Positions 1 through 9,760 of a stretch of 64,000 nucleotides of DNA are shown one piece after another. Location of the stretch: contig JAQFVV010000064.1 of assembly GCA_028023455.1 (NCBI GenBank), positions 434,001 to 498,000 on the forward strand. The letters are read 5' to 3'. Position 1 is the stretch's first letter. Every line of letters begins with the position of its first letter. A model generated the notes under the pieces. It saw only the letters and a list, made by a program, of their open reading frames with translations. It ran no database searches and was not told the DNA's origin. The stretch is from Epiperipatus broadwayi. Lineage: Eukaryota > Onychophora > Udeonychophora > Euonychophora > Peripatidae. Made by a program: the position numbers and the translations under genes.

Positions 1-659
1 CTGCTTCAAAATGAATTATTGTATAAACCATAAATGCTTGACTGCTTCTAAGCTTCTTCTCATAAAGGAATACAAAAACAAACTATTGTTGAATTGGAAT
101 ATTTCCAAGCTTCTTCTCATAAAGGAATACAATTAACGAACTATTGTTGAATTAGAATATTCACAAGCTTCTTCCCATAAATGAATTAATGAACTATTGT
201 TGAATTAGAATATTCACAAGCTTCTTCTCATAGAGGAATTAATGAACTATTGTTGAAATTGCAAATTAATTGTTATTTAATAATTTTTTTTTTGTTACTA
301 AAATTAAATTGGTTACCCAGTTGTCCAGTTTTGTTTATTTATCGCATCACTCACCAATTATAGCACTGGTTCATGAGAATCTCATGTTCTCTGAGCTACG
401 TCTGACATAACTTGACCTAGGCTAGTCAGGTTGTAGTGAGATGGAACTCTAATGGCGCTCTTTGCGAAACCAAACATAGAAATATTTAGATGTTTCCAGT
501 CTCTATGTACTACATCCTCTGATGAGCAGGAAATATTGTTGTAGGGGGGCATTAACATCTGCATTAAGAATATCAATTGATGGTTCCTTCCTGCAGCATG
601 CTCATCAGAAAATTGTTACAACTGACATAATAAAACGGTTGTATGGCGGTCCGGTTACA
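1..659 (+). mobile_element. 3' part of an LTR-like terminal repeat (left copy, cut by the window edge)
   Basis: This block is repeated almost base for base in direct orientation at about 9761-10422 and in inverted orientation from 734. It begins with 50-60 bp sub-repeats built on an AAGCTTCTTC core and the motif GAACTATTGTTGAATTAGAAT, then passes into a unique part from about 300. It ends with GGTCCGGTTACA, the ...CA expected of an LTR 3' end. A tRNA-Lys primer-binding site follows after two T residues. Its 5' limit lies outside the window, so LTR length cannot be measured. An alternative reading is the terminal inverted repeat of a DNA element, but the PBS argues for a retroelement. Confidence 0.7.
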
Positions 660-661
660 TT

Positions 662-679
662 TGGCGCCCAACGTGGGGC
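662..679 (+). other. Primer-binding site for tRNA-Lys(CTT)
   Basis: TGGCGCCCAACGTGGGGC is the reverse complement of the last 18 nt of tRNA-Lys(CTT) including the CCA end. It lies two bases after the LTR-like end TTACA. This is the standard place and form of a PBS that primes minus-strand DNA synthesis, and the Lys1,2 type is well known in retroviruses and LTR retrotransposons. Confidence 0.85.
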
Positions 680-726
680 TCGAACCCACGACCCTGAGAT
701 TAAGAGTCTCATGCTCTACCGTTGAG
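662..726 (-). pseudogene. Partial tRNA-Lys(CTT) sequence including CCA, antisense
   Basis: The complementarity to tRNA-Lys does not stop after the PBS. On the minus strand the sequence runs from D-arm-like CTCAACGGTAGAGC through the anticodon stem-loop with CTCTTAA (anticodon CTT), the variable region, a perfect T-arm (GGTTCGAGCCCC) and the acceptor 3' half, ending in GCGCCA. By my recollection of eukaryotic tRNA-Lys(CTT), bases 662-721 match without a mismatch. The 5' acceptor strand is missing, so this is not a working tRNA gene. Eukaryotic tRNA genes do not encode CCA, so its presence points to a copy made from a mature tRNA, most simply the reverse-transcription primer. A tRNA-Lys SINE head would not be expected to carry CCA. 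Confidence 0.8.
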
Positions 727-733
727 TGCCAAA

Positions 734-1130
734 TGTAACCGGACCACCATACAACCCTTCTATTATGTCAGTTGTAACAATTTTCTGATGAGCATGCTGT
801 AGGAAAGAACTATCAATTGACATTCCTAATGCAGATGTTAATGCCTCCTACAACAATATTTCCTGCTCATCAGAGGATGTAGTTTTATAGAGACTGGAAA
901 CATCTAAATATTTCTATGTTTGGTTTCCCAAAAAGCGCCATTAGAGTTCCATCTCACTACAACCTGACTGGCCTAGGTCAAGTTATGTCAGACGTAGCTC
1001 AGAGAACATGAGATTCTCATGAACCAGTGCTATAACTGATGAGTGATGCATTAAAACAAAACAGAATTGGATAACTGGACAACCAATTTAATTTTTAGTA
1101 ACAAAAAGAATTTATTAAATAACAATTAAT
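734..1130 (-). repeat. Inverted copy of the LTR-like terminal repeat
   Basis: This is the reverse complement of roughly 270-659, with a few substitutions (for example GGTGGTCCGG on the minus strand against GGCGGTCCGG). It starts at TGTAACCGG directly after GTGCCAAA, which mirrors the ATTTGGC(G)C of the left copy. Two LTR-like ends therefore face each other across the 74-bp tRNA segment. Confidence 0.8.
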
Positions 1131-1139
1131 TTGCAATTT

Positions 1140-2430
1140 CAACAATAGTTCATTAATTCCTCTATGAGAATAAGCTTGGAACATTCTAATTCAATAATAG
1201 TTCATTTTGAATTCATTTATGGGAAGAAGCTTGTGAATATTCTAATTCAACAATAGTTCATTAATTCCTTTATGAGAAGAAGCTTGGGATTATTCTGATT
1301 CAACAATAGTTCATTTCGAATTCATTTAATAGTTCATTTTGAATTCATTTAAGAGAAGAAGCTTAGAAGCAGTAAAGCATTTATGATTTATACAATAATT
1401 CATCTTAAATTCATTTATGTGAAGAAGCTTAGAAGCAGTAAAGCATTTATGATTTAAACAATAATTCATCTTAAATTCATTTATGTGAAGAAGCTTGGGA
1501 ACAGTCAAGCATTTATGATTTATACAACATTTCATTATTTTATGAATTATTACTGATTGGTAAACATTTAAGTTCAGCAATTCTTGGTTTGTGGAGCATT
1601 CATCATTTGGTAATTAAAGCATTTATAATTTAGTCAAATATAAAAGTATATTCTTATACATAAACTCTGTTACATTATAAGAAGCTTAGAAGCAGTCAGG
1701 TATTTATTATTTATACAGCATTTCATAATTTTATGAATTATTACTGATTGGTAAATATTTGAACTCAACAATTCTTGGTTTGTAGAGCATTTATCATTTG
1801 ATAATTGAGGCATTTATAATTTAGCCAAATATAGAAGTATATTCTTACACATAAATTCTGTTACATTATAAGAAGCTTAGAAGCTGTTAAGTATTTATGA
1901 TTTATAGAGCATTTCATCATTTTATGAATTATTACCGATTGGTAGACATTTGAACTCAGCAATTCTTGGTTTGGAGAGCATTTATCATTTGAAAATTAAA
2001 GCATTTATAATTTAGTCAAATATAAAAGTATATTCTTATACATAAATTCTGTTTGGCTTGTGGAGCATTTATCATTTAGTCAAATATAAAGCTATATTCA
2101 TATACATAAACTCTGTTTGGCTTGTGGAGCATTTATCATTTAGTAATTAAAGCATTTATAATTTAGTCAAATATAAAGGTATATTCATATACATAAATTC
2201 TGTTTGGCTTGTGGAGCACTTATCATTTAGTAATTAAAGTATTTCTAATCCATATAGTACATATGTTCAAATATTTTTATAAATAAATTTGCTTATAACT
2301 ATTTCATAACTTCATTTTATTACGTATGATAAACATGTTTTAATATTTTACAAAACAAATTCTATGTAATTATTTCATAATTCCACTTTATAACGTATGA
2401 TAAATATGTTTTAGTATTTTATAAAAATTA
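1140..2430. repeat. Left-arm minisatellites
   Basis: Several tandem families follow one another. First come about 60-bp units with AGAAGCTTGTGAATATTCTAATTCAACAATAG (1140-1320). Next are about 66-bp units with AAGCATTTATGATTTATACAATAATTCATC (1340-1560), then 150-190-bp units (1560-2040), then three copies of a unit with TTCTGTTTGGCTTGTGGAGC (2045-2250). Two copies of an 80-bp unit with TTTCATAACTTCATTTTATTACGTATGATAAA close the stretch (2290-2430). The same families occur in inverse order and orientation in the right arm with different copy numbers. Confidence 0.75.
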
Positions 2431-3667
2431 CCTTCCAGTTTTGCAGTCCATTTTATTCAAAAGAATGCGGGTTATTTCATCGATGGAAAGTCATGGCACA
2501 GCGTGGAGAGATTGAAGCTGATAAATTAGCCCATTGACATTATAATTCCTCTATGAATACTTTCTTTTTCCATTTTAATGAGTCAAAAGAATTAAGTAAT
2601 ACACCTTTTTTTTTAAAAAAAAAAAGATTTAATATATTCTGCCTCTCTGTGTAAGACGAGAGAGAAAAAAAAAGGTTCTTTTCTTCCCACGACGTGTCTA
2701 ATTTGAATACTGCCTCAGTTTAACTCAAGTATCTTTTTTCTTTCTTTTTAATGATTGGATAATTAATTTCTCTTTTTTTTATTGAGACAGATAAAAAAAA
2801 AAAAATAAGACGATATAACATTTTATTCAAATCCATCAATATTAAAAACCAAAAATATGATTTTATTTTTCATTTTTAACGAATCACAACTTTATTGCGT
2901 TTCCAATTAGACTGAATCACGCTAGATATTTTTGAATGGGGGGATCTTATGAATATTTATATGAGGGACAGCATATCTGTCTCATTACCCCTCACCAAAT
3001 TTTGGGATGAAATCGCCTGGAAGTACGATTTCATTCCATATACTATACACATTATTTCTCAGTACTGCCTGGTTTTAGATATGCTGATGAATGGATAAGA
3101 TGAGCTGGAAAAGTGAATACATGAACCATAGCCTCCAATGCTGGGACAAATAGATGGCCAAACACAAACTACCAGTACACACCGCCTCATGACGTCACGA
3201 GAAAATATCTCATTTTTAAGCACTACCTCTCTTGTACCTAGAAGTATCATCCAATCAAGAATAGGAGCCAGAGAAAAAAAATCAATTTGGCACTCAGCCA
3301 ACCCTGCTCAGCTTCGGTGAGTCTTAGAAGCTATCATTTGGCCTATCCATGAGACCAAGGCCTATCCATGAGACCTATATATACGCACTGCTGGACTACT
3401 CTTGGAGCACAACATCCAGGTCATGATAGTGCCGAGCATATACTTCGGAGCATCATAACACAATGCATCCAAGCAGCTCCACTCAATCATCCACCATCTC
3501 AACATGAAAAACACAAGTTCATGCATCACTACACCACACTCACAAACTTTTCCCATCAGCAATCTATTTTATTCTGAATCATAACTGCAACCTGGTTTGG
3601 GAGACTGAGGATCATGATCAGTTCTCCTATAGTTCTCTTTTATATTATGAGGTGACATACTTCTGGA
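2431..3667. other. Non-coding arm segment between minisatellites and gag-like gene (left)
   Basis: This is the inverted counterpart of about 7241-8510. It has no credible ORF: short open frames on both strands are mirrored by similar shadows in the other arm and lack family features. Visible motifs are long A/T runs at 2600-2815, a perfect CRE-type TGACGTCA at 3190-3197, a TATATATA at 3376-3383, and a purine-rich tract next to the gag stop. On the gag-sense strand this could be the start of a long (about 3 kb) LTR. That is an inference only, since no second complete LTR lies in the window. Confidence 0.5.
3190..3197. promoter_or_regulatory. CRE-like TGACGTCA (left arm)
   Basis: A perfect palindromic cAMP-response-element consensus occurs here and again at 7713-7720 in the other arm. 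A TATATATA at 3376-3383 lies about 180 bp away, toward the gag-like gene. Conservation in both arms makes it a candidate element promoter site, but CRE octamers also occur by chance and no transcription start can be read from sequence. Confidence 0.3.
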
Positions 3668-5119
3668 TCATCTCTTTGTTGAAAATTTATCATGTTTAAC
3701 ATTACTGTGATGTCTTGCTTCTTCACTTCTGTATTTTCTTTGGAGATCATTGTTACTGTTTGATCTTCTAATTATACGCATCCGATATGGGCCATGAATA
3801 CCATCTGTGAATTTTCTCTTTTTCCTCTTCCATGGTGGTACTTCATTTTTACATAAAAGTTTCCTTTTAAATGGTTCTTCTGCCATAGTAATTATTTTTT
3901 TGGTATTTGCAAAGGTTTCTTGTTGTTTAATTTTTTTCACACTGATAAATCCCGAGTTTTCAGATTCCTTTTTGGTGTCTTTTCCTGCGTAAGCAACTAT
4001 ATTTTTAATAACTGTCTTTATATATTTTTTTTCTATACTCAATTTTTGATTTGAGTTTATTAAGCTTTTGTTTATAATTTTTATATATGGCTGAGGACTA
4101 ACACACTTTTCTTTCCATTTTATGATTCCTTTCTCTATCTTTGTTACTATTTCATAGCATATATCAGACAATTTTTCTGAAACATTTTCTTCTATATTGG
4201 ATAGTCCCTTTGTTATATTTTGATTATGTTCATTTTCACGTTTTTCATCTTCTTGAAGATCAGAAGATTTTAATTTTGCTTTATTAGATTCATTTTCATC
4301 CATTTGAAACTCTTTTACTGTATTTGATACAATTTCATTCTCAGCTTCTGTATATACTGATTCTTTATTTTCAATTTTAGAGGTATATTCCACAATCAGA
4401 AGTTTTCCTGAAGGTAGACTGACAATTTCAAGATCACTCTTTGTAATTTCAATTTCTTCCTTTTTAACAATCTCAAATCTTGCTTCATCAGTAATAGGGT
4501 ATTCAATTTGTGATTCCTTTAAAATGTCTTTGGTTGGAAATTTCAAAGTCTCTTCCTCATCCAATTTTTTAGACTGAGTTATTTTTTTCATTAACTGGTT
4601 GAACTTTTCATTCTGTTTTTCCACTGCTTCTATAATTTGTTTTTCTATTTTTTGGTTTGCTTCTATTGCTTGCTTGTTATTTTCTTCTCTGTGTTTGATA
4701 TCTTCTTCTCTTTGTTTGTCTCTTTTTTGGTTATCTTCTTCTCTCTGTTTGATATCTTCTTCTCTTTGTTTGATATCTTCTTCTCTTTGTTTGTCTTTTT
4801 TCTGGTTATCTTCTTCTCTCTGTTTGATATCTTCTTCTCTTTGTTCATCTCTTTTTTTGTTATCTTCTTCTCTTTGTTTATCCCATTTTTGGTTATCTTC
4901 TTCTCTTTGTTTATCCCATTTTTGGTTATCTTCTTCTCTTTGTTTGTCTCTTTTCTTTTGGTCTGCTTTTATAAATTCCAATAACTGGGCTAATGTAGAC
5001 GTCTCCTCTGTTTTCTTTGATTCCTCATCTGCTTTAGCTTCTTGTTTATCTCCTTTCTCAGGAGGATCCTCTATGCTTTCTGTATTCATCATTTTTTTTG
5101 ACTTTGATCTGGTTTTCAT
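3668..5119 (-). CDS. Gag-like coiled-coil protein, 483 codons (left arm)
   Basis: I do not recognise a named family. The protein has a charged N-terminus (MKTRSKSKK at the start), then from about residue 55 to 150 a tandem array of KQREED(N/I) units that predicts a long coiled coil. An acidic Lys/Glu-rich middle follows, and then a strongly basic tail from about 420 (PPWKRKKRKFTDG, RRSNSNNDLQRKYRSEE). That order suggests self-assembly plus nucleic-acid binding, as in Gag. There is no CCHC knuckle and no recognisable capsid fold, so Gag is an inference from the LTR/PBS context. I chose the ATG at 5119; the frame is open one TTG codon further. The TGA stop replaces a CGA present in the other arm, after which homology continues for about 32 codons, so this copy is slightly C-truncated. 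It is transcribed outward, away from the palindrome centre. Confidence 0.6.
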   Translation of the reverse strand: MKTRSKSKKMMNTESIEDPPEKGDKQEAKADEESKKTEETSTLAQLLEFIKADQKKRDKQREEDNQKWDKQREEDNQKWDKQREEDNKKRDEQREEDIKQREEDNQKKDKQREEDIKQREEDIKQREEDNQKRDKQREEDIKHREENNKQAIEANQKIEKQIIEAVEKQNEKFNQLMKKITQSKKLDEEETLKFPTKDILKESQIEYPITDEARFEIVKKEEIEITKSDLEIVSLPSGKLLIVEYTSKIENKESVYTEAENEIVSNTVKEFQMDENESNKAKLKSSDLQEDEKRENEHNQNITKGLSNIEENVSEKLSDICYEIVTKIEKGIIKWKEKCVSPQPYIKIINKSLINSNQKLSIEKKYIKTVIKNIVAYAGKDTKKESENSGFISVKKIKQQETFANTKKIITMAEEPFKRKLLCKNEVPPWKRKKRKFTDGIHGPYRMRIIRRSNSNNDLQRKYRSEEARHHSNVKHDKFSTKR

Positions 5120-5349
5120 CAATATTTTATTCTAGTTTAATGGTATTTTTTTAATTTCAACTTTAATAAGCTTCTCTCTCCATCCACACCATGACCTTAC
5201 TCCATCTTCTTTGAAATGCCTGTTTCATTCTTTATGCCATTCATTTTTGTTTTGTTTTTCTTTTAAACTTTTATTTTTTTAACCTTCCTGAACAAATTAC
5301 ATCACTACATCATATGCACTGTTCATATCACAGAATCGTGATCTGCTTA
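5120..5349. other. Leader-like spacer between gag-like start and central array (left)
   Basis: This AT-rich spacer contains AAATTACATCACTACATCATATGCACTG and is mirrored at about 5735-5930 in the right arm. It holds no ORF. It sits where a 5' untranslated leader of the outward gag-like gene would be. Confidence 0.5.
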
Positions 5350-5735
5350 TACCTATAAGTAGGCTAGCTAGATAAGGCCTCACAGTAAGGTGGCAAATTT
5401 AATAGGTCCCTATGGTTAGGCTAGCTGGATAAAGCCTCACAGTTGTCATCCAACTGTGAGGCTTTACCTGGCTAACCTACCTATAGGCTCCGGTTACATT
5501 TGTCGTCCAACTGTGAGGCTTTATCCAGCTAACCTAACCATAGGCACCTATTACATTTGGCTTCCAACTGTGAGGCTTTATCCAGCTAGTCTAACCATAG
5601 GCACCTATTACATTGTCATCCAACTGTGAGGCCTTATCTGGCTAACCTACTCATAGGCAGCCTACTCATGGGCCGGTTAATTTGCCGCCTTACTGTGAGG
5701 CCTTGTCTAGCTAGCCTACTCATAGGCATAAGCAG
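5350..5735. repeat. Palindrome centre: 57-65-bp tandem units resembling LTR-end/PBS
   Basis: About two units point left and five point right around a perfect hairpin at 5432-5466 (AAAGCCTCACAGTTG, TCAT loop, CAACTGTGAGGCTTT). A typical right-hand unit reads ATTACATTTGGCTTCCAAC, then TGTGAGGCTTTATCCAGC, then TAACCTAACCATAGGCACC. The first half resembles GGTTACATTTGGCGCCCAAC, the LTR-end/PBS junction at 653-672, with a few differences. One unit even has CCGGTTACATTTGTCGTCCAAC. So the centre may be an expanded, decayed 5' LTR-end/PBS region shared by the two outward halves. Confidence 0.65.
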
Positions 5736-5915
5736 ATCACGATTCTGTGATATGAACAGTGCATATGATGTAGTGATGTAATTTGTTCAGGAAGGAAAAA
5801 AAAATAAAAGTTTAAAAGAAAAACAAAACAAAAATGAATGGCATAAAGAATGAAACAGGCATTTCAAAGAAGATGGAGTAAAGTCATGGTGTGGATGGAG
5901 AGAGAAGCTTACTGA

Positions 5916-7328
5916 TTCAGAAAACAAAGGAGAAATGGTAAACATGGAGGCTCAAAAAACAGAAAAGATAGCTATGATAGCTCAGATAATGGAAATTATA
6001 AAAATAACCAAAAATGGGATAAACAAAGAGAAGAAGATATCAAACAAAGAGAAGATAACCAAAAATGGGATAAACAAAGAGAAGAAGATATCAAACAAAG
6101 AGAAGAATATAACCAAAAATGGGATAAACAAAGAGAAGAAGATATCAAACAAAGAGAAGAATATAACCAAAAATGGGATAAACAAAGAGAAGAAGATATC
6201 AAACAAAGAGAAGAATATAACAAGCAAGCAATAGAAGCAAACCAAAGAATAGAAAAACGAATTAAAGAAGCATTCAAAAATCAGAATGAAAAGTTAAACC
6301 AGTTGATAAAGGAAATAATTCAACCTAAAAAATTGGATGAAGAGGAAACTTTGGAATTTCCAACCAAAGATATTTTAAAGGAATCACAAATTGAATATCC
6401 TATCACTGATGAAGCAAAATTTGAGATTGTTAAAAAGGAAGAAATTGAAATTACAAAGAGTGATCTTGAAATTGTTGGTCTACCTTCAGAAAAAAGTCTG
6501 ATTGTGGAATATGCCTTTAAAATTGAAAAGAAAGAAGTATATGCAGAAGCTGAAAATGAAATAGTATCGAACACAGCAAAAGAGTTTCAAACGGATGAAA
6601 ATGAATCTAATAAAGCAAAATTAAAATCTTCTAATCTTCAAGAAGATGAAAAACATGAAAATGAACATAATCGAAAACTTAATTCTCATATAACTAAGGG
6701 ACTATCCAATATAGAAGAAAATGTTTCAGAAAAATTGTCTGATATATGCTATGAAATAGTAACAAAGATAGAGAAAGGAATCATAAAATGGAAAGAAAAG
6801 TGTGTTAGTCCTCAGCCATATATAAAAATTATAAACAAAAGCTTAATAAACTCAAATCAAAAATTGAGTATAGAAAAAAAATATATAAAGACAGTTATTA
6901 AAAATATAGTTGCTTACGCAGGAAAAGACACCAAAAAGGAATCTGAAAACTCAGGATTTATCAGTGTGAAAGAAATTAAACAACAAGAAACCTTTGCAAA
7001 TACCAAAAAAATAATTACTATGGCAGAAGAACCATTTAAAAGGAAACTTTTATATAAAAATGAAGTACCACCATGGAAGAGGAACAGAAAAAAATTCACA
7101 GATGGTGTTCATGGTCCATATCGGACGCATATAATTAGAAGATCAAACAGTAACAATGATCTCCAAAGAAAATACAGAAGTGAAGAAGCAAGACATCACA
7201 GTAATGTTAAACATGATAAATTTTCAACAAAGAGACGATCCAGAAGTATGTCACCTCATAATACAAAAGAGGACTATAGGAGAACTGATCATGATCCTCA
7301 GTTTCTCCAAACCAGGTTGCAGTTATGA
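5916..7328 (+). pseudogene. Gag-like coiled-coil protein, right-arm copy, frameshifted
   Basis: This is the inverted partner of the gene at 3668-5119, with most residues shared beyond the repeat array. An ATG at 5935 opens the N-terminal frame (MVNMEAQKTEKIAMIAQIME). A single missing A near 6000 (ATTATAAAAATAACC) then throws it out of frame, while the continuing frame, open from 5916, encodes DKQREEDIKQREE repeats and all of the rest. The array has fewer units than the left copy. The basic tail keeps CGA where the left copy has TGA, so it reads on through RRSRSMSPHNTKEDYRRTD. Another 1-nt insertion near 7300 then shifts the last codons. Independent lesions in the two arms show that they have decayed separately. 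A programmed frameshift at the A-run is possible but unsupported. Confidence 0.6.
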
Positions 7329-8510
7329 TTCAGAATAAAATAGAGATAGCTGATGGAAAAAGTTTGTGAGTGTGGTGTAGTGATGCATGAACTTGTGTTT
7401 TTCATGTTGAGATGGTGGATGATTGAGCAGAGCTGCTTGGATGCATTGTGTTATGATGCTCCAAAGTATATGCTCGGCACTATCCCGACCTGGATGTTGT
7501 GCTCCAAGAGTAGTCCAGCAGTGCGTATATATAGGTCTCATGGATAGGCCTTGGTCTCATGGATAGGCCAAATGATAGCCCCTAAGACTCACCGAAGCTG
7601 AGCAGGGTTGGCTGAGTGCCAAATTGATTTTTTTTTCTCTGGCTCCTATTCTTGATTGGATGATACTTCTAGGTACAAGAGAGGTAGTGCTTAAAAATGA
7701 GATATTTTCTCGTGACGTCATGAGGCGGTGTGTACTGGTAGTTTGTGTTTGGCCATCTATTTGTCCCGGCATTGGAGGCTATGGTTCATGTATTCACTTT
7801 TCCAGCTCATCTTACTCATTCATCAGCATATCTAAAAACAGGCAGTACTGAGAAATAATGTGTATAGTATGTGGAATGAAATCATACTTCCAGGTGATTT
7901 CATCCCAAAATTTGGTGAGGGGTAATGAAACAGTTATGCTGTTACTCATATAGATATTCAAAAGACCCCCCCCCATTTAAAAACGTCTAGCGTGATTCAA
8001 TCTAATTGGGAACGCAATAAAGCTGTAATTTGTTAAGAAAAAAAAAAGGAAAAATCATATTTTTAATTTTGTGATTGATGGATTTAAATAAAATGTTAAG
8101 TTATCTTATTTTTTTTTTATCTGTCTCAATAAAAAAAAAGAAAAGAAATTAATTATCCAATCATTAAAAAGAAAAAAAGAAAAGATACTTGAGTTAAACT
8201 GAGGCAGTATTCAAATTAGGAACGTCGTCGGAAGAAAATAACTTTTTTTTTCTCTCTCTCGTCTTACACAGAGAGGCAGAACATATTAATTTTTTTGTTT
8301 TAAAAAAAAGTGTATTACTTAATTCTTTTGACACGTTAAAATATAATTTTAACGGAACGTTAAAATGGAAAAAGAAACCTTTGCTAGAGGAATTATGATA
8401 ATAATGGGGTAATTTAGCAGCTTCATTCTCTCCATGCTATGCCATGACTCTCCATAAATGAAATAACCCGCCTTCTTTATGAATAAACTGGATTGTAAAA
8501 CTGGAAGGTA
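7329..8510. other. Non-coding arm segment (right)
   Basis: Inverted partner of about 2431-3600. It holds a purine-rich tract (AGAATAAAATAGAGATAG, 7332-7349) followed by TG, a TATA-like sequence at 7525-7533, TGACGTCA at 7713-7720, a run of C (about 7966-7974) and A/T homopolymers. If the purine tract is a polypurine tract, the LTR would run from 7351 to 10422, about 3.07 kb. This cannot be tested here because the left LTR copy is truncated by the window. Confidence 0.45.
7713..7720. promoter_or_regulatory. CRE-like TGACGTCA (right arm)
   Basis: Exact mirror of the site at 3190-3197. A TATA-like sequence at 7525-7533 lies about 185 bp toward the gag-like gene. Function is not demonstrated. 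Confidence 0.3.
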
Positions 8511-9085
8511 ATTATGTTATAAGAATATTAAAACATCTTTATCTTACGTTATAAAGTGAAGTTATGAAATAATTACATAGAATTTGTTTTATAAAATATT
8601 AAAACATCTTTATCATACGTTATAAAATGAAGTTATGAAATAACTACATAGAATTTGTTTTGTAAAATATTAGAACACGTTTATCATACGTTATAAAGTG
8701 AAGTTATGAAATAACTACATAGAAATTGTTTTATAAAATATTAAAACATCTTTATCATACGTTATAAAATGAAGTTATGAAATAACTACATAGAATTTGT
8801 TTTGTAAAATATTAGAACTCGTTTATCATACGTTATAAAATGAAGTTATGAAATAATTACATAGAATTTGTTTTTTTGTAAAATATGAAAACATCTTTAT
8901 CATACGTTATAAAGTGACATTATGAAATAATTACATAGAATGTGTTTTATAAAATATTAAAACGTCTTTATCATACGTTATAAAGTGACATTATGAAATA
9001 ATTACATAGAATTTGTTTTATAAAATGTTAAAACGTCTTTATCATACGTTATAAAGTGAAGTTATGAAATAGCTACACGCAAATT
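8510..9085. repeat. 80-bp minisatellite, about 7 copies (right arm)
   Basis: The unit contains TTTATCATACGTTATAAAGTG and GAAATAATTACATAGAATTTG and repeats about seven times. Neighbouring copies differ at a few positions (AAAACATC against AGAACACG). The left arm holds only about two copies, which accounts for most of the length difference between the arms. Confidence 0.85.
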
Positions 9086-9139
9086 TATTTATAAAAATAT
9101 TTGAACGTATTTACTATATGAATTAGAAATGCTTTAATT

Positions 9140-9760
9140 GCATATTTTCTACTTCTATCTGGGTAATGTAACAGAGTTTATGTATAAGAATATACTTCTA
9201 TATTTGGCTAAATTATAAATGCCTCAATTATCAAATGATAAATGCTCTACAAACCAAGAATTGCTGAGTTCAAATGTCTACCAATCGGTAATAATTCATA
9301 AAATGATGAAATGCTGTATAAATCATAAATACTTGACTGCTTCTAAGCTTCTTATAATGTAACAGAGTTTATGTGTAAGAACATACTTCTATATTTGGCT
9401 AAATTATAAATGCCTCAATTATCAAATGATAAATGCCCTACAAACCAAGAATTGTTGAGTTCAAATATCTACCAATCAGTAATAATTCATAAAATGATGA
9501 AATGCTGTATAAACTATAAATGCTTGACTGCTTCTAAGGTTCTTACCTTAAATGAATTCAAAATGAATTATTGTATAAACCATAAGTGCTTGACTGTTTC
9601 TAAGGTTCTTACCTTAAATGAATTCAAAATGAATTATTGTATAAACCATAAGTGCTTGACTGCTTCAAAATGAATTATTGTATAAACCATAAATGCTTGA
9701 CTGCTTCTAAGGTTCTTCTCTTAAATGAACAAATGAATTATTGTATAAACCATAAATGCT
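9140..9760. repeat. 190-bp and 65-bp tandem repeats (right arm)
   Basis: Two 190-bp direct copies (about 9167-9355 and 9356-9545) start with TGTAACAGAGTTTATGT and end in the AAATGCTTGACTGCTTCTAAG motif. Shorter units with AAATGAATTATTGTATAAACC and AAGTGCTTGACTG follow to 9760. They mirror 1340-2040. Confidence 0.75.

Noticed and set aside
520-560. Hammerhead-ribozyme-like CTGATGAG...GAAA in the LTR-like repeat (also near 785-815)
   Set aside because: The CTGATGA core is followed too closely by GGAAAT, and I cannot draw stems I and II with a cleavage site. A covariance-model search would decide.
382-576. Mirrored 64-codon frames in the terminal repeats (also 10145-10339)
   Set aside because: Short, without domain signature, and located in the LTR-like non-coding block.
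662-726. Functional tRNA-Lys gene on the minus strand
   Set aside because: The 5' acceptor strand and part of the D-arm are missing, CCA is present, and the segment sits directly after an LTR end, so a PBS/primer copy explains it better.
4599-5135. Long Ser/Phe/Leu-rich open frames opposite the gag-like genes (also 5982-6277)
   Set aside because: They are antisense or shifted readings of the KQREED-coding repeat and have no independent features.
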